DNA from: Luidia sarsii
Lineage: Eukaryota > Echinodermata > Asteroidea > Paxillosida > Luidiidae
Assembly: GCA_949987565.1 (NCBI GenBank)
Contig: OX465113.1
Span: 4,178,547 to 4,242,546 of the forward strand
Direction of reading: 5' to 3'
DNA length: 64,000 bases
The notes beneath the pieces were generated by a model. It did not search any database. It was not told the DNA's origin and saw nothing but the letters and a program-made list of their open reading frames with translations. Positions 25,601 to 37,652 of this stretch are shown here, piece by piece. Within the stretch, counting starts at the first letter, position 1, and the number at the start of each line of letters is the position of its first letter. The position numbers and the translations under genes are program-made.

Positions 25601-28600
25601 ATCCTCTGTTCAGACTTGAGTCCAAGATGACCAAGGGATAATACTTGAGCTTGAAGAGATGTACATTAACACATCGTAGGTATAATACACACAGAGAATG
25701 AGTATGGCTCTTGGCAGAGCCAGTGAGTATGGCTCCTAGCTGAGCTAGTTGACTCCACTTGAGAATGGGTGTGGCTCTAAGAAGAGCCAGCAACTGCTTT
25801 TGAGAATGAGTATGGCTCTGAGAAGAGCCAGCAACTGCTTTTGAGAATGAGTGTTGAGTGCCAAAACCATGTAAAAAGAAAAATCATTCCCTCTTCCAGT
25901 TTTTTTCCCCTTGGGACTGGTCTAAATGGATTCCGTGGTATAAGAGAAAAACTCCAGGCTACTCTACACACAGATATGGTGGACAGGCTCTCCACTGATG
26001 GAGTGGCCAAACTCACCTTTCTTGTTCATGACACGATCTATGCCCTGCATCACCACAAGGTTGTGGTCCATGATTTCGTTGGGAACCCAAGTGAACTACA
26101 CATCGTCAGAAGAGAAGGGATGTGACTCAGAATTGGACACAAGTCAATACACACACTGCCACTGCCAATACACACTGCCTTTAACTACAGGACAGATAGT
26201 TTTTGATAAATTCTTGTGACTGGCGCCCCCATCCCGGCAAAGAGTAGTTGATTATTTGGGAAAGCCACCATCCAAAAGCTGGGTACTGGTAGCTCAGATG
26301 GTTAGAGCACTGGTATGCAAAATCAGATGTCTCAGGTTCAAGTTCCGGTCCAGTGAAAGTCTTTTCTTTGCCATTTTTCAAAATGTCCCTCTAAATGTCT
26401 GAGATTTTTCACTTTGGTCATTTAAATAAGTAGGCAGATTAAATTTCTTATTGTATTAGCCCCTACTTTGGTAAAAAAAAACTGCTGTAAATCTGCTATA
26501 TACACATAAAATGAGGCCTCATTGTTCAAAATAGGCCTAAACACACAAAACAGCTAAGTTGTTTTTATTTCTCGTCACATTGAAGTGTCAGATTCCTCTA
26601 CATTTGAGTCTATAGTTGAGGCAGTTGGAGACTTTGGGAGGTGATTTAGAAGATTGTATGAGTGATTTAATGACATGAGTGGAACCTGAGGGGAATGATC
26701 GACCGAGGAGGGAGTTGAGAAGACTTTATGGAGGGTCAGAGAAGGATCTGGAGGTCGCATAGGATAGAACTCATGGACAGAATTCCACAGAATGAAGTGG
26801 TGATTTCTGAAGGGTCCAGCTATCCCCGGTAAGATAAGAGAGGCACCAATTTCCATGCGGTCGCATGAACGACAGTCTAGACTGGCATTAAGAATGCTCT
26901 CAATTTCATTGAACAAATGGAGTAGTGGGTCCAAATGAACTGGCCCCTTTTTCAGATGATTCTTGTTTCCCTTTCTGACCTTTGCCCTGGGGCCAATTTC
27001 ATAGACATGCTTAAAGCCCCTACACAACATTGGTCGAGGTCAAAGAATAGCATCCATACGTTGTCTGATCCAACATATGCATGAAATAGCACACCTGTAA
27101 AAATTTCAGCTCAATCTGCAAACCGAGTCTGGAGAAAATCGTGAAAACCGCTTCATATGTTTCGCGAAAATGCAGCATTCAACGCCGTACTGTTCCAAAA
27201 AATAGTTTAGATCTCGGTGAGACGTAAACTATTTATTTTACTCTTTTCTCCCAAATTACAACATTTTAGGCAGAAATTTTTCAGTGAGAGGTTTCTACTA
27301 CATGTATAACCATCTTCAAACTGTATACCGGTAAGTTTGATGTAAATCTGTGAACATTTCTGTTTTTCGATCTTACCAATGTTGTGTAGGGGCTTTAAGC
27401 ACCCAAAATGCCTTAAACACAAAAAGTCAAGATTCAAAGTAGCAGCTTGTCAACCAAACATTCGCCTTGGTTTCATGTAAAGTAAAGAAGAGCGGAATAC
27501 AAGTCAAATGCAATTGACAACACATCAAAGTGCAATTTGTAATGCTGTTTGTACAAGGAAGACTTGGAAAGACTTGAAGAAATTGGGCTCAGTGCTACAG
27601 GTATGTCCCTCATCTTACCTGCTTGAAAGTGACGCGCGACGGGTCCACCATCTCCGGCAACTCAACGGCAAGGCTCTTCCCATTGGCCAGCTTGGCTGTG
27701 TAGCAGCCCTCCTTCTGCAGTTGCTCAGCAACACCTAGGAACGCCTCACAGTAGTCCACCGCAAGCACCTTTGGCCAATGAGCAGAACACAATAAGACAT
27801 TTAACAGGGCACTGGCTAAAAATGAATAAAAGTCAATGAAGGAAATTAGACATTGGCAGAATACCAGTCACATGAACATGATTAAAAAGTCATGCTGCAT
27901 CAAACAACAGTGCAATACCAGTAGCTATGCAAAAAGAAAATCACATTGACTTTTAGCAGGTAACGCTGGTTTGAGGACAGGTTGCCTATTCATGGTCACA
28001 GCTTGTGCACAATGGATCATTCAGTCACACCTGTGGATATAATTACCCTATTCACCGTAATCATCCACAGTTACCGCTGTGGATACAATGACCGTATTCA
28101 GCCTGTACATAATGCCATTCAGTGCACCCATTCACAGCCACAGTTGTGCATAGAATGGTAATATCAGCTGGTTAACAGGCTTTTTAGAGTGCCGATCCAT
28201 AGCCATATCGGTAGATATAATTACCCTATTCAGCGTGTACACAATAATGCCATTAAGCGTACCTTAACCATTCACAGCCGAGGATACAATGATACTATAG
28301 TTGGCTACAAGCCATACACATCTTATCAACGGTTCTGATGACAATCCAGCGCCGTCGGCCATCCCACTTACCTCCTGCATGACCCTGCTCAGTTCAAAGC
28401 TCAGCCGGCCGCAGCCGCAGTGCATGTCCAGGGCCTTGGCCAGGCCGGTGCCCCTGGCCTGCACTGCCCGCTCACAGAGTCTGGCCAGCTGGGAGCAGAG
28501 GCCGTTGTCGGCACTGCCGTTGCCCCACTGGCTCAGGAGCTGGGCTTCAAGGTGCTCGGCTGATGTGTGGCTCAGCTGGGTGTTGGTGGAGGGCACCGGT

Positions 28601-31600
28601 GCCAAGGTCTTGGTCCCGACTGGCAGACATAACTCTGAGGTGCACGAGGCAGACAGAAAAACAACATGTTCAAATTTTAGAGTCATAGATATAACATGAT
28701 GTTTGCGTCGTGGAGAATGTAATTCAAAGAGGTTTTGCCCTTACTCGACGTGGTGGTAAACACTGAATGCTCAGTGCTTTGCCCGGTGCCTGATAAAAAT
28801 ATTTCAGGCAGCTCGGGCGGGATTTGAACCCGCGACTCCCGAATTCTAGAATTCGGGAGTCCGTACTAGAATTCGGGAGTCGCGGGTTCGAATCCCGCCC
28901 GAGCTGCCTGAAATATTTTTATCAGGCACCGGGCAAAGCACTGAGCATTCAGTGTTTACCACCACGTTAAGTAAGGGCAAAACCTCTTTGAATTAAATTT
29001 TAGAGTGATACACAAATCTTTTCCCAGAAGCCTACTTATTCAAACAACCAAATTGCGAATCGAAACAATGCAGAGCATCTGACGTTTTGATCGAAGCAGG
29101 ACCTTTCTCCACGGACCAACACATCAGGACTACAGCATTTTGAAGAGTTGCGTTTGGGTCTTTTGAGTCAGTGAGCAGTATCCGCACTTGTTTGCAACTG
29201 GGAAAAGCACTAAGCTTGCAATGCTCACTGCATGTCAGGGTGGGGCAAACTCCTCAATCAACGACATTCTGACCGACGCAAAATCATCCATAAACCAGGC
29301 AACAGTAGGCCTGCTGCTTTACCCATTTGAATCCACACACACAACCTCGACAAGCTTGATGGTCAAGTGGATTACATATCTGCTCTACAAAGCAGGAGTA
29401 ACAGGTTTTAAACCCACCCGAACTGATTGTGTGTTTTTTTCAAGCAGGTAATGGTCAAAGCGGTGAGCATGCAGTGTCAAAAGAATGCACTGGGCAAGCA
29501 CTCATTGATACTCACCAACGCAAATAATTAAAACATCAAATTGCCCACAGACCCCTTTTACATAAGTTCTAATTCAGTTTATCCCACTTATCTACCTATA
29601 GATAAGAAAGTTTCGAAGAGAATCAAAAGGTCAGGCCAGTAACTTTTTAAAACTGTTTTTCCTAAACATTTTAAAACAATCTTTTTTATTTTTATAAAAA
29701 TCCCCAACACAGGCCTCTAAAGGCCACTCAAGGTGAGGGCTAATTAAGAAAAGTATAAGAAGAAAAACCACGAGCAGAATTGGGACAGGTTATGATTTGT
29801 ATTGATGAGAATGCGTAAGTAATTTACACAATGGCCGCTTCCCTGAAATATACTTTTCCGGAGAAAGAAAGAGCATGCAGCAATTGGGAGGATTGTGAAT
29901 CCATAACTCTTGTTTCCTGAAGCAGACACTTGCCAACTGAGCTGGCTGAGGTGGTGCAGCCGATTTGGGGGCAACTTCTGTTGGTTTGTGGTGGTTATTT
30001 TGTGTTAGAGTGTTTAGAGCAGCTGTGAGAAAAGCCAGTACCTTGGTTCTTCAGGTTGGGAATGGTCATGAGAGTGACAGGCAAGGGCTGTGAGTAGTCC
30101 AGTGTCTTGACCAGACGAAAGCCGGCGTGCTGGTAGAAGTGACGACGGAAAGCGTATCTGGCAAAGCACGAGGACTCATCGCCAGTGGAGAAGAAACAGC
30201 CGCCCTTTGAAAACAAACATCAGAAATCAATGGACTCAACCTTTGTGGAAGATCCTGCTAGGATCCTGCTTGGGGCACCTCTAAAAACCTCTAAAAACAG
30301 GTGGCAAATGAGATGTAACATGCTCTGCAAAAAGAGTTCCTTTTTCGCATAGCTCTTTTCCACGCAAAAGAAAGTTGTCTGGGTTAAATTTTTTCTACTG
30401 AGAATCAAGTGTCTGATTTGGTTAGTGATTTCATATTTGCTGATTGGAAACTTAATTCTTTTGTTATCAAAAAATGAAATGGAAAGATGTTTTATGGTCT
30501 AAATCCCTGATCATAATCATTAGTGTATACTGGGACTCACTTTCAGAGCCCATCACACACTCAGTCCATTTCTGCTGTTTGTGGAGCCCTAGTACCGGAT
30601 ATATCTGAATGCAGGCACTGTGGTAGGCAAGCAATCTACACTGTGAACCCACCATACAAACAATCAAATCTCATCCAATAATCTTTTCTTCCACAGATTT
30701 TGGTGCTTAAAGCCCCTACACAACATTGGTAAGATCGAAAAACATAAATTTTCACAGATTTACATGAAACTTATACAGTTTGAAGATGGTTATAGTAGAA
30801 ACCTCTCACTGAAATATTTTGGCCTAAAATGGTGTATTTTGGGAAAAATTTGTAAAATAAATAGTTTACCTCTCACCAAGATATAAACTAATTTTCGGAA
30901 CACTACGGCGTTGAATACTGCCTTTTTGTGAAACAAATGAAGCAGTTTTCACGATTTTCTCGAGACTCGGTAGGCGGATTGAGCTGAAATTTTCACAGGT
31001 GTGCTATTTAATGCATATGTTGGATCAGACAACGCATGGATGCTATTCTTTGACCTCGACCAATGTTGTGTAGGGGCTTTAAGACAAAAATCGTTAAAAC
31101 TGGCATCGATTTTACTCTCTTCAAAATTGGGCCTGCCCAGAGGATGGATTAATTTGATAATTGAAGACAATATTAATCACTTCTCCAAAATATATATTAT
31201 CAATTTTAGTTTTTACGAGACATTCCTGTTAGCGAAATGCCATTTTCTGACTGTTTTCGATTAAATGGATGCTATTCTTTGACCTCGACCAATGTTGTGT
31301 AGGGGCATTAAGAAGCTCTTTGAAATTGGCATTAGACCAGGACCCAATTTCAGAGGTTCTAGAGCATGTTATCTGCTCAGCAAAAAAAATCTTTCATGGA
31401 TAAAACAAGATTGCCAGCCCCATTTCACTCGTTGTGCTGCTAGAAACCTGGGCCCAATTTCAAAGAGCTACTTAAGAGTGAGAGTCAGCTAAGCAAGAAA
31501 TGCCTTCCCAAGGAAGAACAAGAATGCCAACCATATTTCACTTGATGCTTGTTGTCATGGGCGTCACTTTCAAAGTGGGTTTTGGTACTATGAAAATGGC

Positions 31601-34600
31601 CCCAGGTCTTCGGCAAATGAGTTTCCGATTAGTCTTTGCACTGGAATGCCTGTGAGAGTTTACAGGAAGTCCCATTCGTTGCAGAGATGAACTGCATTGA
31701 CTTTTGTGCAGGTGATAGGGAGCTCACCAGAATCACATTGTGCCGGCCATCAAATGTGGGCGTGCTGAAGTCGTCGTACAGGTAGTGGGACTGGCTGCTT
31801 GGTAGCCCATTGAAGTGGTCCTCCATCCACTCCCACATGTTGCCAAAGACGTCGTAGAACCCTTTGCCATTGGGTGGGTACAAGTTGACAGGCTAGCAAT
31901 GGCAAATCAACCAAAACACAGTGAATGGAAGTGGAATGGGTTCATATAGCACAGTGAGTGTTATACTGTAGATGTTTCGTTCTGATGGCGTTTTGCACCA
32001 CTTAGTCACTTAGTGTATGAACACATGAAGCATTTTTTAAGCATTTTTGAAAATGGCAAAGAAAACTTTGACTAAACCGGGATGAACCTGGACTGCAATC
32101 CAGCCCTTTGATGGTGCCCTTTCCAAATAGTCAACTAGTCTTTGCCAGGGTGGAGTGCCAATCACAACCATTGACTGCCCTGTAACTCCAGGGATCACAC
32201 CCCCATTTTCATCTTTTTTGGGGGGTGTAAATCATGCTACAAAAGCTTGAGGATCACTTCATACACCCCTCAATAGACTAACACAACCTTTCTATTGTGC
32301 TGGTTTTCACAGTTCTCCTACAGTACCTGATATTTTGATCCAAGCACGACCTTCCTCAAAAGCAGAAATTGAGTCTGCCCTCGAGAAAGGTCCTGCTCAG
32401 ATCAAAAATAATGTCTGACCCTGTCAAATTTTGAGATTTGCATTTTGGTCATTCAAGTCAATGAGAAGTTTGCAACATTTTTGTCTTGCATTCAGTTCTC
32501 CAAGTGATGCAAAAACTTTACAAACTGACTTCAATGACTAAACATGCAGATTCCAAAATTTGGTGGGCCTGGCATTCAAATCCTGGTAGAATATTTTCTG
32601 AAAGACAGAGACATTCTGTCTGTGATCAAGGTCCTGCTAGGATAGGAAAGTCAGAAGGCAGAATCATAGACACGCTATGATACAATATGTCACCCTCCTA
32701 ATTTTTGTCCTGCTAGGATCGAAACGTCAGGCCCCAGTAAATTTTGAGATTTTTTGGTAATTTTAGTCAGGATAATTAGGTTTGCTGTGACACCATGCAA
32801 ATTCTCTTTTGTGAGTAAGTATGGTTCCGAAAAGAACCGAAGAAAATCAGAGTTTCTCCGGTTCTTTTCGGAACCACACTTACTCACAAAAGAGAATTTA
32901 CATGGTGTTACCGCAAACATAATTATCCTGCTATTCTCACCATGCAAACCTTCAAATCTCATTTAATTTTAGTCAGTAAGCAGCAGTGCAACATTTTTGT
33001 ATATCACTCCTAATTTTTGGAAAGATTTGCAGTTGGGCCCATTAACCAGTAAAGCCGTCACCAACATTTTGGTATCACTTCCAAACAGGGTTTATTTAGC
33101 TTCCCCCACCCACCCCTTCCTTCATTGTGATGGTAGCCAAGGCTTGGGCAAGGCATACAAAGATGATCACAGTGTTCTTGTACCGTGTTGGTGCAGTAGG
33201 CCAGGTTGGTGTTGAACCGCTCTTGCAGACTGTCCTGGAACAGAATGTCCACAGTGGCTCCCTTGCTGCTAGGCATCTGAACCAGAGAAAGGAACAACAG
33301 CAACAATAAGCAAGCAATGATCATTGACGAATGAGAAGAAAAGGGCTCGACATCATGATGCTATCATCGACCTTTCTCAACCGCGTTGTAGTCTACCTGA
33401 GACCTCTAATCTAGTGCTCCACCTCCTGAACAATCCAGCCATTGGATGGCAGCCTTCTCAAATAGTCAACTATCTTTACCAGGGTGAGGGCCCCAGTCAT
33501 AAGCATTTAACCATTAACTGTCATATATCTCCGGGGGTTACTCCCCATTTTCATATGGATGAAAACAATCGATATAAACCTTGGCAAAAAATAAGTGACT
33601 ATTCAGTCCATTCATGAGTTATTGTGCCGTGAGTATTTTTTTCCCATAGAGTGCGGCTAGTACCCGTTTGTTCCGGATGGCGTTGTGCTCAGCCTCAGTC
33701 ATGACGCGATACTCCGGGCCCTTCCACTTGCAGTAGGCCTTCGCCTCGTGCATGTTGACAGCTACAGGCCAGTCCCATGGCATATCTATCTCCTCACACG
33801 TTGTGCGCAGCCTACCAAATATGAGTGGGGGGGGAGAAGACAGGCATCCAGTTACTACCTTAAAGCCCCTACACAACATTGGTCGAGGTCAAAGAATAGC
33901 ATTCATACGTTGTCTGATCCAACATATGCATGAAATAGCACACCTGTGAAAATTTCAGCTCAATCTGCCAACTGAGTCTCGAGAAAAACCTTGAAAACCG
34001 CTTAATTTGTTTCACGAAAATGCAGCATTCAACGCTGTACTGTTCCGAAAAATAGTTTAGATCTCGGCGGTGAGACGTAAACTATTTCTTTTACTCATTT
34101 CTCCCAAAATACAACATTTTAGGCAGAAATATTTCAGTGAGAGGTTTCTACTATAACCATCTTCAAACTGTATAAGTTTCATGTAAATCTGTGAACATTT
34201 CTGTTTTTCGATCTTACCAATATTGTGTAGGGGCCTTAGGTGGGCTTTTCTCCTTGAAAAAAATCATGCCTTTGTGTAATCCTGTGTTTCAAACATTTCT
34301 TCACATTTTACAGAACAATTTGGACAAAATGACCTGCAGTACACAATCTCAAAAAGTAGAGGGCCTGACATTTTGATTCTAGCAGGAGTGGAGCGGGACT
34401 TGGGCTCATGACCTGTGGCTTAACAGACCCAGCCCTCTTACCACCAGAGCTATCCAGCTTCTTGAGCCCTGCCCAGCCAATTGGACTGAACTAGCCAGGA
34501 CTGGACTGGGCCTATAGCTACAAATAATTCTTTCTTCTCTCAACCTTTGAGAAATCCTGCAATCGAATCACATAATTATTGTCTGAATTGGACTGGAATG

Positions 34601-37600
34601 GACTGGACAGGAATGCGTTGTCATGCAAGCCTTAAACACGAAGGACATGATGTTTCAAATCCTAGCAGGGCATTTTTTTTTTTTACAAATAGAGAAAAAG
34701 GTCCATATTCTTATGCCTCTCTTTTGTGTGCTGTCCTTGAATTGAATAATGGAGAGGTTGAAGGAATGAAGGATAGGCCATTCTTCAAATTGAGCAGTGG
34801 CCTAGTGGCTCAAATGACATGGTTTTGTCTCACACCAGATGAAGGCAACCCCTACTGGCCTACTAGCAAGTTAACAAAAACACCACATATTTGTGGTATA
34901 TCAGCAATCTGCTATTCACGTTTTTGCCTATGAGGGCTTAAAAAAAGGGATCGAGACCCAAGGACGCACACCAAACAGAAGAACTTTGCAATAACAACTG
35001 TACAACTCTGTTGGTCTAAATCAACATCCCTGTGCATAGTGTGGTGCTTTTCGCCATCTGTCTGATATCAGGATGACAAGCAACCCACTGCAAAATGTAA
35101 GCCAGTGGAAAAGTTTGCAGGCAGTTCAGCACGTAAATCTGGTAGACCATTTGAGAGTAGTTGAAATCGAACCCCGTCAGAGGATGCCTGGTGGAGAGAG
35201 TGTACAAGCACCTGTATTTGGTCTCGAGTCCATTGGTGTGTCCATTGCCATTGCCGTTGCTGTAGCCATTGCTGTTGCCGTTGCTGTAGCCGTTGCTGTT
35301 GCCGTTGCTATTGCCATTGCTGTAGCCATTGGCCAGTCCATTGGTGGCTGGCGGCTTGCAGTGGCTATAGCCGGCCAGCACTCCGCCGCAGTTGGACAGG
35401 CAACCTAGTGATCCCCCCAAAAAACGAACAAAGAGAGCAATGGTTATTTACTCCTTACTAGCAGGCCCACTCCTCACCCCAGCAAAGATTCTCTCTCACC
35501 CACGACCCAAATTTCATCACAGCGTCAAATTAAAAAAAAGGGCCGAATAAAGCCAAACAAGCCTGCCTCTATTGCCCTGCTCCATTCATCACTCATGCCA
35601 TGACCACTTGATCATATGAGGTGACTCACTGGAAATTTCCAGTCATGCCACCCCCCTCCCCTAAATGACCTTTATCTAGGGTTTACAGCTGCAAACAACT
35701 TCCAACCTGGGGCCACTGAATATTCTAGTCAACAAAGCCTATCAGAAATAAAACAAACAATGGTTTCCATTTTTTTCCTGACCAGGGGACACTACTGTTT
35801 CTTTTGTCCACAAGTACTATACATTGTGCAAACAGGATACACAACAAAACGTGGATACCAACAAAATGAAAGGGTAATCCCCTCTCCCACATATAAAGGA
35901 CGGTAATTTGTTTCACAGATTCTGTTCTGAAGCATTCATACTTCTGCCTCCCATTGAGTTGTCAGCTCCCCATTCCCTTTAAATTACCATATTTAGGGTA
36001 GGTTACTTGGTTAGTCTCAAAGTTCATACATCTGTTACCAATAGTATCATGTTTCCCCCTTTCTATTGAAATGATTCCGAGTCATAAATCTGGGTAATTT
36101 TGGGATAGAAATTTGCCTCAATGGATAAACACCTGGCTGTTTTTGAGAAGGGAAATTTATCTTTCTTTTTTTTCAAACCAAATTTATTAGTTACCGGCAT
36201 TCTAAGAACGTAATCATGTCCGAAAAAAGGGTGTCCCCTAGATTCTTGGGGACCTGAGGTGCTAACAGTTTCAACCAGTACAACTCTGTATTTTAGCACC
36301 AGTGATGATAGGCCTACCACGGCCTTTCTTAAAGTAAAAGCTTGATCATCAGATAAAAAAACAAACACATATGGTCACCCATTAGAGACGCCATTATAAA
36401 ACAGCATTAACTTCATCTGTGCCAGTACATATGCAAAAAAAATCCCATGATGCCACACTTAAGGTACATTAGTGGTTCTTATGCATGGAGTTGTTTAAAA
36501 ACCCAAAGTGGTGTGGATTCGCCGGCATGAAAAAACATACAAAGTTTCATTTACCATAATTTGGCTTAGAAGTAATCCCCTGCTAAGTGCCTGGGGAAGC
36601 AATGAATAAAGTATCCTACTTCCTAAACGCATCATCATTAATTCTAAAAGCATGGCACTACTACCATCCCCTCTTCCCCCGTCAAAGAGAGTTGACTACA
36701 TGTAAATGGGATTGGGAAGGCTCCCACCTAATGGCTGACGCATCTTCTCTCTACAAATCAATCCCTGGATTGGTCCCAGGTCAGACCCATGTTTGAAATG
36801 ACATGATGAACCTGTTCACACTAAACACATCGTCAACCCACGTAAGGCGTAAGGTTGAAACTGGCCATGCATCAAAACTGTGCGATGCAATAAAAAAATG
36901 ATAACGCAGATTGACAGGAAAGACACAACTATCAGAATTACAAGTACCCCTTCCAATCATGGCATCGGAGGTTAAAAAGAGACTCATAATGGGGCAGTTC
37001 ACACTGTGCAAATAAAAGTGATTCAAAAACAGGTTTCAATCATTTGCTCATGCAGCTCCACACATGCCTGGACAGCACAATGCAACCCCCCCAAACCCCC
37101 CCCCAAAAAAAAAAACCCCAGACCCGATTGTGATTAGCAATTCATTGCGGTCAAATGGTTCATGGGTCCCTGAGGGAAGTACAGGGAGACATCAACAAGC
37201 ACAGCACAGTCTGCCACAAATGCCACTTACCGGTACATACAATGTATGCAAACATGCAATTGCACTGCATTGTGTGCATATATACACATACAAAATGCAG
37301 TAACCTTCTAGAGATTTGGGCGAATTTTTTGGCAGGTCATGGCACTATTGTTTGATTATTCTATTTGGAAATTCCAATGAAGCAGACAACACACAGAGAA
37401 AAAGCCATCACAAAAATCACTGTGGTAATAAACATGCATGAAAGTGCAGACATTTAAGGGCAAGGCCGCCCACTGAATTTCACAATGCAATGACAAGCAC
37501 AAACCAGCCCTAGACCCAAGTGAACAAGAAATCTGCCTAAAAGAAACTAAAAGAATCTGTTCACTAAAATATGTTGTGGATGTCTGAACTATAACATAAG

Positions 37601-37620
37601 GGCAGTCACACTACCCCCCC

Positions 37621-37652
<32 letters not shown>

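Noticed and set aside
28790..28925. tRNA gene
   Set aside because: Only T-arm and acceptor-like parts are present, in an inverted pair; no full cloverleaf.
31629..33879. Formylglycine-generating enzyme (SUMF1) gene
   Set aside because: The FGE-like exons are flanked in phase by DinB-like and methyltransferase exons, so they belong to OvoA; EgtB is also excluded by the methyltransferase.
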